A stretch of 64,000 nt of DNA, from NCBI RefSeq assembly GCF_004362515.1, contig NZ_SNXU01000001.1:6324001-6388000 (forward strand), in the 5' to 3' direction. Below the pieces are notes generated by a model. The model made no database searches, had not been told where the DNA came from, and worked only from the letters and a program-made list of their open reading frames with translations. The position numbers and the translations under genes are program-made. Every line of letters starts with the position of its first letter. Position 1 is the first letter of the stretch. Shown in pieces: positions 29,501 through 36,500 of this stretch. Source of the DNA: Actinokineospora alba (lineage in GTDB: Bacteria > Actinomycetota > Actinomycetes > Mycobacteriales > Pseudonocardiaceae).

Positions 29501-30596
29501 CGGGCTCGTCGTCGGCCTGCACGACCAGCATCACCTGGAACAGCGGGTGGTGTTGCAGGCTGCGGGCCGGGTTGACCGCCTCCACGACCCGCTCGAAGGA
29601 CACGTCGGCCTGGCTGAACGCGGCGAGGTCGGTGTCGCGCACGCGGCGCAGCAGCCGGCGGAAGCTGGGGTCGCCGGAGGTGTCGGCGCGCAGCACCAAC
29701 GTGTTGACGAAGAAGCCGACGAGGTCGGCCAGGGCTTCGTCGGTGCGACCGGCGATCGGGCTGCCGAGCGGGATGTCGGTGCCCGCGCCGAGTCGGGTCA
29801 GCAGCGCGCTCAGGCCCGCTTGGGCGACCATGAACAGGCTGGCCCCCTGCTCGCGGCCGAGCGCGGTCAGCGCGGCGTGCAGGTCGGCGTCGAGGTCGAA
29901 ACCGACGCTGTCGCACCGGGTTCCCGCGTCGGCCGACCGAGGCCGGTCGGTCGGCAGCTCCAGCCGCTCGGGCAGACCTGCCAGTTCAGCGCGCCAGAAC
30001 TCGAGCTGTTGGGCGATCAGGCTCTCCGGGTCGGACTCGTCGCCGAGGACTTCCTGCTGCCACAGCGCGTAATCCGCGTACTGCACCGGCAGCGGGCTCC
30101 ACACGGGCGCGGTGCCCAGGCAGCGCGCCGCGTACGCCGAGGACAGGTCGCGGGCGAAGGGGGCCATCGACCAGGCGTCACCGGCGATGTGGTGCATCAG
30201 CAGGAGCAGCACGTGCTCGGTGGCGCTGAGCGCGAACAGGACCGTGCGCAGCGGCGGCTCGCCCGTCAGGTCGAACGGGTGCTCGGCGGCCCGCGCCACC
30301 GCGGCGGTGAGACCGTCCTCGTCGGTGTCGACGACCTCGAACACCGGCTCGGCCGCGTCGGCGACCACCTGGTGCGGTTCGCCGTCGCGCTCGGGGAACG
30401 TGGTGCGCAGCGACTCGTGCCGCTCGACGACATCGCCGAGAGCCGCCCGTAGCGCCGCCACGTCCAGCGGGCCGGACAGCCGGAACGCGGTGGGGCTGTT
30501 GTAGGCCGGGTTCGGCCCTTCCATCCGGTCGAGGAACCACAGCCTGCGCTGCGCCGAGGAGAGTGGAATCGCGTCGTCCATGTCCATCTCTTCCAT
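20577..30596 (-). CDS. NRPS2: three modules plus thioesterase (C-A-T-C-A-T-C-A-T-TE)
   Basis: A 3339-aa synthetase. Its ATG (30596) overlaps the stop of NRPS1 (TGATG). Domain marks by approximate residue: C HHIAGDAWS 137; A core YTSGSTGKPKG 614; T GGHSLLATR 989; C HHIATDGAS 1169; A core 1654; T 2030; C HHVATDGWS 2215; A core 2669; T 3043; TE GWSFGG 3171 with His near the end (DCEHGS). No epimerase or methyltransferase domain is seen. Specificity positions as I align them: DVVDIGVVVK (similar to NRPS1 module 3; maybe basic or unusual), DADEVGVVDK (polar; Gln/Glu/Lys-like) and DLTKMGVVNK (Asp/Asn-like start). The protein continues NRPS1 and releases the chain, as a macrocycle or acid. Codes beyond the first letters are tentative. 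Confidence 0.95.
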   Translation of the reverse strand: MEEMDMDDAIPLSSAQRRLWFLDRMEGPNPAYNSPTAFRLSGPLDVAALRAALGDVVERHESLRTTFPERDGEPHQVVADAAEPVFEVVDTDEDGLTAAVARAAEHPFDLTGEPPLRTVLFALSATEHVLLLLMHHIAGDAWSMAPFARDLSSAYAARCLGTAPVWSPLPVQYADYALWQQEVLGDESDPESLIAQQLEFWRAELAGLPERLELPTDRPRSADAGTRCDSVGFDLDADLHAALTALGREQGASLFMVAQAGLSALLTRLGAGTDIPLGSPIAGRTDEALADLVGFFVNTLVLRADTSGDPSFRRLLRRVRDTDLAAFSQADVSFERVVEAVNPARSLQHHPLFQVMLVVQADDEPGLALPGLTVREHPVRSSTARFDLTVRLDERRTGGARLTVEYRTALFDEETAAGFGARLLRLLAAAAADPDCPITDLDVLDAGELRHLLVERNDTAREVPDLTLPALFERQAKRTPDATALVFQGAELSYVELNRRANRLAHKLIGLGVGPDDVVAMALPRSVEMIVALLAVVKAGAAYLPVDRAYPAERIALMLDDARPALVLTTADTDLPGARTIVLDGEAGHPETDPTDADRVRPLRAANAAYVIYTSGSTGKPKGVVVTHRGIAAVAGIHVDRLAIDAASRFLLVVSISFDVSMVDLAATFLAGAALVIPGPDVQAAGEELAALIADNAVTHTDLVASMLASMPERDQPTLRGLIVGGEALSADLAARWAPGRRLVHVYGPTEATVVTTMTEPVDGTEAPGIGGPIWNARVYVLDARLRPVPVGVAGELYISGTGLARGYHDRRGLTAERFVADPFGPAGSRMYRTGDLVRWSADGGLVFAGRADHQVKVRGFRIELGEIEAAVTAHPDVDHCAVVVREDRPGDKRIVAYAVGVLDAADVRAHVAALLPDHMVPAAVVPIDALPLTPNGKLDQRALPAPALTQAAGRAPRTPREEILCGLFAEVLGLPSVDIDANFFELGGHSLLATRLASRVRAVAGLELPIRTLFEAPTVARLDARLAAGTRVRPALRAAERPERIPLSYAQQRLWFLNQFEDAPGLYSVPLAIRLRGDLDPDALRAAVTDVVDRHETLRTTFPGADEPHQVVNPARPEFEVRAIEETDLAAAMAADLDRRFDLATDLPVRATLYRLGPADHVLHLVMHHIATDGASIAPLTRDLATAYTARRSARSPQWTPLSVGYTDYALWQHSFLGDEADPDSVMAAQTAFWRTALDGLPDRLALPTDRPHPPVAGSRGDRVALRVDPDLHLRLTALARESGASLFMVLQAALAALLTRLGAGTDIPLGSPVAGRTDEALDDLVGFFVNTLVLRTDTSGDPAFTDLLARVRETNLGAYAHQDVPFERLVETLNPRRSLAHHPLFQVMLALRNTADAELDLPGLRAEIEDPDSSYAKFDLSFGFAEHPDGGIDGSVEYATDLFDRATVERLATRLVRLLAAVAEDPRAPLSAVDLLDDQDRADLDRWNDTAHEVPAATFGELFEQQAARTPDAVAVVAQDGRLTFAEVNARANRLARELLARGAGPERLVALALPRTADLVIALLAVLKSGAAYLPLDPAHPAERIARMLAAGDVVTAIILERTADTVAGRVPVLRLDDPATAAAIAARSDSDLSTSDRPAVLPHHPAYVLYTSGSTGLPKGVVIEHRGLANLAEHHRRHLVEPSFAAPARVAHVARFTFDASLDPLCLMVRGHELHLVTDETRADAQALARYVAQERIDFLELTPSHLSVLVAEGMLDAEHVPAVIVVGGEACDPDLWSTLRATPGVTGINVYGPTECTVDTVWSPMADSVEPVIGTPVDNTTAYVLDGRGMRVPPGVAGELYLAGSGVGRGYLNQPGLTAQRFVANPFGPAGTRMYRTGDLVRWTADGRLVYLGRADDQVKVRGFRIELGEIEAALTAHTAITQAAVLADGERLVAYVAPAAPADLRTHLARTLPDYMVPDVVMELDTLPLNTNGKVDRRALPAPRVRHEVRRGPRTAHEEILCGIFAELLAAPAVGIDDNFFALGGHSLLATRLVSRIRSVLGVDLSIRALFETPTPAGLAGALTAGAGTRPRVRPVSRPDRVPLSFAQRRLWFLNQFDDSAGRHHVPFALRLRGELDLPALRAAMADVVARHESLRTVLPDESGTPWQRVLPPAAVGLPVVKVDEAGLDDAIARAMAPGFDLAVDLPLRATVFALGPDDHVLALVLHHVATDGWSMGPLTRDLATAYAARSAGDAPQWTPLPVQYADYALWQRELLGDETDPASLAAAQLGYWRTALAGLPDQPTLPTDRPRPAVAGTRGGQVPIELDAATHQRVVDLATRHGASVFMVLRAAFAAVLSRLGAGEDIPIGTPVAGRTDDALDDVIGFFVNTLVLRADVSGDPTFAELLRRVRETDLAAYDHQDVPFERLVEALNPTRSLAHHPLFQVLLVLQNTPDATPGLPGLAVSEQPVGGALAKYDLTLALAESGGGLAGVLGYCEDLFDRSTAESLRDRLLRLLAEVVRDPDQPVGAIDLLSDTERALLTPAGPAAVDVPSVVSLFADQVRRTPDAVAVSGAGMELSYSDLDRAADRVANGLGEAGIGPEDVVAVCLPRTPQLVSVLLGVLKAGAAYLPIEPDHPAERVAAILEDAAPTLVLTADDLERFADARATPVDRVRHDTAAYVIYTSGSTGRPKGVVVGHHALAVYLDRARRVYPAAQDRVLLHSPISFDLTVTALYVPLVTGGRVHLADLDGAETGPRPTFLKATPSHLALLDVLPDEVSPTGELMLGGEALLGEHLAPWRRRNPEAVVLNVYGPTETCVNCTEYRLDAGADLPDGAVPIGVPHDYVRAYVLDARLAPVPANVPGELYIAGPGLARGYLNRPGATAERFLPNPFGPPGTRMYRTGDLVHRRPDGNLVFRGRTDDQVKVRGHRVALGEVEAAIGAHPGVARAAVIVREDQPGDRRLVAYVVGDLAGLDSHLARTLPPYMRPGAVVGLAELPLTPHGKLDRRALPAPEVDPTSARAPHTSGEALMCALFAETLGVPAVGADDDFFDLGGHSLLAIGLIKRIGADLGVELNIRAVFEAPTPAALAGRLGRATEGDGALDVLLPLRAKGDRPPLFCVHPAAGVGWVYAGLLRGLGHDQPVYALQDPGLTGASAASVDELAAVYLAKLREVQPSGPYHLLGWSFGGNVAHAMACALDAAGEKVPTLALLDAYPSTGDEPGGDALAGLLSSLGVDPGTSPLDLTQAMAALRAAGSPLATLGDDALEAMTRVFAHNAGLRRTHRPTPFDGDALFFEATRDKPADMPGPSAWSPHFTGRIDVHPVDCEHGSMTRPDPIAHIAAVLSTRLT

Positions 30597-33500
30597 CACA
30601 CGGTCCTTCGCGGTCGGGCCACCAGGGCGGGCCGCGCGCGCTTGGCGGAGGCGACCTCGACGGCGAGGCGGACCACCGTCGGCGCCTCGAACAGACTGCG
30701 GATGCTCAGCTCCACACCCAGCGCCGCACGGACCCGGCTGACCACCTTGGTCGCCAGCAGCGAATGCCCGCCCAGGTCGAAGAAGTTGTCGTCGATGCCG
30801 ACCTTGGCCACGCCGAGCACCTGCGAGAACACCTCGCACAGCGCGGTTTCGTGCTCGGTGCGCGGTTCCCGCGAGTCGGGGGCCGCGGCCAGATCCGGCG
30901 CGGGAAGCGCCGCCCGGTCGAGCTTTCCGTTGGGGGTCAGGGGAAACGCGTCGAGTCCCACCACGGCTGCGGGCACCATGTGGTCGGGCAGGACACCGGT
31001 CAGGTGCGCGCGCAGGGCGGCGCCATCGATGCCCGCCGGGCGCACGTAGGCGACCAGGCGCTTGAGGCCCGGCTGGTCCTCCCGCACCACCACGGCCGTC
31101 TCGGCGACGTCGGGGAACACCGCGACGGCGGCCTCGATCTCGCCGAGTTCGACGCGGAAACCGCGGAGCTTCACCTGCTGGTCGGCCCGGCCGACGAACT
31201 CGAGGTCGCCGCCCCGCCGCCTGCGCACCAGGTCGCCGGTGCGGTACATCCGCGACCCGGGCGGACCGTACGGGTCCGGGACGAACCGCTCGGCGGTGAG
31301 CGCGGGCCGGTCCAGGTAGCCGCGAGCCAGGCCGCCGCCTGCGATGTACAGCTCGCCCGGAACACCGGGCAGGACGGGTCGCAGGGCCGAGTCGAGCACG
31401 TGCACCCGGACGTTGTGGATCGGCTTGCCGATCGGCGGGGTCTCGCGGCCGTGCAGCGGGTCGCTCATCGTGGCCACGACGGTGGTCTCGGTGGGGCCGT
31501 AGACCTGCATCATCGTGCGGTCGGGCGACCAGCGCGCCACCAGTTCGGCCGTGCAGGCCTCGCCACCGACCACGAATCCGCGCAGGGTCGGCAAGTCGGT
31601 GCCCGCGGGGATGGAGGCCAGCATCGGCGCGACCAGGTCGGTGTGGGTGACGCCGTGCTCGTCGATGAGCGCGGCCAGGTCGGGGCCGACGAGTTGACGG
31701 CCTGGCTCCGGCACCACGAGGAGCGCGCCGGACAGCAGGGTCATCGCGATGTCCGCCATGGACACGTCGAAGCTGATCGATACGACCAGCAGGAACCGGC
31801 TGCCCGGCCGCAGGCCCATCCGCTCGATGTGCGCGGCGGCCACCGACGCGATGCCCCGGTGCGACAGGACGACACCCTTGGGGCGGCCGGTCGAACCCGA
31901 GGTGTAGATGACGTACGCCGGGTGCGCGACCCGCAGCGGCGCGGTCCGGTCGGCGTCGGTGAGGTCGGAGTCGGGGTGGGCGGCGATCGTGGCGGCGGTG
32001 GCCGGGTCGTCGAGCACCAGGCTCGTCGGGAACGCGGCGGCGGTGTCCGCGACGGCCAGGACCAGGGCGGGCTTGGCGTCGGCGAGCATGTAGGCGATCC
32101 GGTCGGCCGGGTACGCCGGGTCGATCGGCAGATAGGCGGCGCCCGCCTTGAGCACGGCCAGCCACGCCACGACCATCTCCGCGGAGCGCGGAAGGCCCAG
32201 TGCCACCAGGGATTCCGGGCCGACACCGAGCAAGACGAGGTGGTGGGCGAGCCGGTTGGCGCGGGCGTTGAGTTCGCCGTAGGACAGCTCCTCGGTTCCG
32301 CAGACGACCGCCGGGGCGCCCGGGTCGGCCGCGACCCGCGCCTGGACCAGGTCGGGCAGCGGCCGGGTGTCGACCGGGGTGTCGGTGGCGTTGAGCTCGC
32401 GCACGACCCGGTCCTGCTGTGCGGCCGACAGGACGGTGAGACCGCTGATCGGTTGGTCGGGGTCGGCGGCGGCCGAGTCGAGCAGCCGGACCAGCGCCTC
32501 GGCGAACTCGGCGACGGTCACCGCGTCGAACAGATCGGTGCTGTACTCGATGGCGCCGTCGATCCCGGCCGGCGTGCCGTCGTCGGCGCGGCGCTCGCCG
32601 AGGTCGAAGACGAGGTCGAACTTGGCGACCCCGGCCGGGGCGATCTCGACCGACGTGGTCAGGTCCGGCAGGTCCAGTTCGTGCGCCAGCGCGTTCTGGA
32701 ACACGAGCATCACCTGGAACAGCGGGTGCCGGGCCAGCGAGCGGGCCGGGTTCAGCTCGTCGACGAGCCGCTCGAACGGCAGGTCGGGGTGCGCGTACGC
32801 GCCGAGGTCGGTCTCCCGGGTGCGGCGCAGCAGCTCGCGGAATGTCGGGTCGCCGCTGGTGTCGTTGCGCAGCACCAGGGTGTTGACGAAGAACCCGACG
32901 AGATCGTCGAGCGCCGCGTCGGCCCGGCCCGCGACCGGGGTGCCGATGGGGATGTCGGCGCCCGCGCCGAGCCTGTTCAGCAGCGCGGCCAAACCGGCCT
33001 GCACCACCATGAACACCGTGGCACCGTGGGCGCGGCCCAGGTCGGCGAGCCGCCGGTGCAGGTCCGCGCCGAAGCTGATCGGGACGGTGTCGCCGCGGTA
33101 GGTGGCGACGGTCGGCCGGGGGCGGTCGGTCGGCAGTTCGAGCTGGTCGGGCAGCCCGGCCAGGGTGGAGGCCCAGTAGGCGAGCTGCGGTTCGAGGGTG
33201 CCGCCCGCGGTGAGGAGCCGGTGCTGCCACAGGGTGTAGTCGGCGTACTGGACGGGCAGTTCGGTCCACTGTGGAGCATCGCCCGCGTGCCGGGCGGCAT
33301 AGGCGTGGGCCAGGTCGCGGGTCAGCGGGGTCAGGGACCAGCCGTCGCCCGCGATGTGGTGCAGGACAAGGCACAGCGTGTGCTCGTCGCCCGCGGAGAA
33401 CAGGTGCGCGCGCAGCGGGGTCTCGACGGTGAGGTCGAAGCCGAGGGTGGCCGCGCGATGCACGGCGCCATCGAGGTCGGCGACCTGCTCGAGGTGCAAT

Positions 33501-36500
33501 TCGGTGAACGGCTCCAGGATGTGCTGGTGTGGTTCGCCGTCGACCTCCGGCAGGACGGTGCGCAGGATCTCGTGCCGTGTCACGACATCACCGATGGCGG
33601 CCCGCAGCGCGGCCACGTCGAGCGCGCCGGACAGGCGCAGGGTCAGCGGGATGTTGTAGGTGGCACTGGGTCCTTCAAGTCGGTTGAGGAACCAGAGGCG
33701 CTGCTGGGCGAACGACAGCGGGATTCGGCTCGGGCGCTCGCCGCGTTCCAGGGCCTCGCGCGCCACGCCCGCGCTGTCGATCGCCTCGACGAGACCGGCG
33801 ACCGTCGGGGTGTCGAACACCGTCTTGATCCGCAACTCCACCCCGAACACCGCCCGCACCCGGCCTGCCAGGCGGATCGCGGCGAGCGAGTGGCCGCCGA
33901 GGTCGAAGAAGTCGTCGTCGATGCCGACGCCGGGCAGACCCAGGATCTCGGCGAACAGCTCGCAGAGCACTTCCTGCCGCGGCGAGGTGGGCTTGCGCGT
34001 GCCGATGGCGTGGTAGGCGCGGCGGTCCGGCACGGGCAGGGCGGCGCGGTCCAGTTTTCCGTTGGGGGTCAGGGGAAGCGCGCCGAGGGCGACCACGGCC
34101 GCGGGAACCATGTACTCCGGCAGGCGGCTCTCCGCGTGCGCCCGCAGGACCATCGGGTCGAGCGACTCCGGCACCGCGTAGGCGACAAGCCGCTTGTCCC
34201 CAGGGGCGTCCTCGCGGACGACCACGGCGACCCGCTCCACGCCCGGCGCGGCGGCGAGTGCGGCCTCGATCTCGCCGAGTTCGATGCGAAAGCCGCGCAG
34301 CTTGACCTGGTGGTCGACCCGGCCGAGGAAGTCGAGCCTGCCGTCGTCGCCCCACCGCACCAGGTCGCCGGTGCGGTACATGCGGGAACCCGTGGGCCCG
34401 AACGGGTCCGCGACGAACCGCTCGGCGCTCAGCGCGGCCCGGCCCAGGTAGCCGCGGGCCAGCCCGGCGCCGCCGATGTACAGCTCACCGGGAACACCGG
34501 CGGGCACCGGTCGCAGCGCGGCGTCGACCACGTAGACGCTGGTGTTCGCGATGGGCAGGCCGATCGTGGGCGCGCCCGGCCGGTCGTCGAGGTCGGCCGC
34601 CGTCGACCACACGGTGGTCTCGGTGGGGCCATAGAGGTTGGTGACAGAGGCGCCGAGCGCGCGCATGGAGTCGGCGAGCCCGGGCGGGAGGGCCTCGCCG
34701 CCGACGAGCATCCGCAGGCCTCTGGCCTGGTCCGGCGCCTCGGCGATCAGGCCCTGCCACAGCGACGGGGTGGCCTGCATGACGGTGGCGCCCGACCGCT
34801 GCAGGAGGGCGGCCAACGCGGCCGGGTCGAGGACGGAATCCTTGTCCGCCACGACGACCGCTGCCCCGGACAGCAGCGGCAGGTACAGCTCCAGGCCCGC
34901 GATGTCGAAGGCGACCGTGGTGACGGCGAGGAGGCGGTCCTTGGGGCCCAGGGGGCAGCGGGTCGCCATGGACAGCAGGAAGTTCACCAGCGCGCCCCGG
35001 GTGACGACGACGCCCTTGGGCCTGCCCGTCGAGCCGGAGGTGAAGATCGTGTACGCCGCCGCGAGTGGTCCGGGTCGGATGCCGGGGTCGTCGTCGGGAT
35101 AGGCGTCGATCAGCGCGGCGGTGCGCGGGTCGTCGAGGACCGTCGCGCCTTCGGCGAAGTCCGCGCCCGCCAGGACCAGGGCCGGGTCGGCGTCCTCGAT
35201 CATCCAGCGCACCCGGTCGGCCGGGTAGTCCGGGTCGATCGGGACGTAGGCGGCGCCGGACTTCAGCACGGCTAGGAGCGCGACGACGAGGTCCGCCGAG
35301 CGCGGCAGGGCGACGGCGACGAAGCGGTCCGGACCCGCGCCGCGGTCGACCAGGTACCGGGCCAGCCGGTTCGCCCGGGAGTCCAGTTCGGCATGGGTCA
35401 GGGTGTCGACGCCCGCGACAACGGCGACCGCATCCGGGGCGCGCGCGGCGCCGCGGCCGATGAGGTCGACCAGGTCGTCGGACATGGGGGCGGCGGTGTC
35501 GTTGGCGGACAGCAGCTTCCGTCGCTCGTCCGGGTCGATCAGGTCGACCGTGCCGAGCGCGGCGTCGAGGTCGGCGGCTTCGAGCCAGCGGGCGACCTGT
35601 CCGGCGATCCGCCGCGCCAGGGCATCGGTGACGACGTCCGGGCGGTAGCGCAGCCGCAGGGTGAGCCGGGGGCCGGGGGCGGCGTAGAGGCCGAGCGGGT
35701 AGTGGCTTGGGTAGGTCGTGCTCAGCTCGCCCACCTGCGGGCCGCCTTCGGGGGCGGCGACGGTCGCGGGGAAGTTCTCGAAGACGGTCAGGGTGTCGAA
35801 CAGGTCACCGGTGGCGCGCTGGATGTCGGTGAGCCCGACGTGGTGGTGCTCGGCCATCGCCGAGAGCTGGGATTGGAGGTCGCCGAGGTGCTCGCGCACC
35901 GACTGGGCCGGGTCGAGCCGCACCCGCACGGGGACGGTGTTGATCAGGAAGCCGATCGCCGATTCCACGCCCGCGACGGCGGCGGGGCGGGTGGAGACCG
36001 TGGTGCCGAACACGACGTCGGCGCGGCCGGTGAGCCTGCCGAGGACCGCCGCCCACGCTGCCTGCACCGCGGTGCTCAGGGTGATCCCGTTGGCACGCAA
36101 CGCCTCGCGTAATCGGGTGGTGGCTTCCTCCGGCAGTTCGACCACGCACAGCTCGGTCTCGGTGTGCTCCTTGTCCGCGGCGGCGACCAGGGTCGGCTCG
36201 TCGATGCCGTCGAGCAGGTCGAGCCAGGCGCGCTCCCCCGCTTCGGCGTCCTGCCCGGCCAGCCAGCCCAGGTAGTCGGCGTAGCGGACCGGCGGTGCCG
36301 TGGGCTCGGCGGCGTAGTGGCTCAGCAGGTCGCTGATGAGCAGGGGCATCGACCAGCCGTCGAGCACGATGTGGTGGTGGGTCAGCAGGACGCGGTGGTG
36401 CTCGGCGCCCAGCCGCACCAGGGTGAACCGCAGCAGCGGTGGGGCGGCGAGGTCGAAGCGGTGCGCCCGCTCGGCCTCGGCGACGCGGTCGAAGTCGGCC

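Noticed and set aside
23613..30452. Very long open frame opposite NRPS2 (over 2200 codons)
   Set aside because: Mirror frame of a high-GC gene; composition is Arg/Gly/Val-rich without domains, while the minus strand has complete NRPS domains.
30597..33374. N-terminal extension of NRPS2
   Set aside because: Out-of-frame reading of NRPS1; real start at 30596 overlaps the NRPS1 stop and begins directly with a C domain.
36300..36400. Epimerase domain in NRPS1 module 1
   Set aside because: Motif is HHHIVLDGWS with a following normal C-domain pattern, not the HHxxxDGVSW/EGHGRE pattern of E domains.
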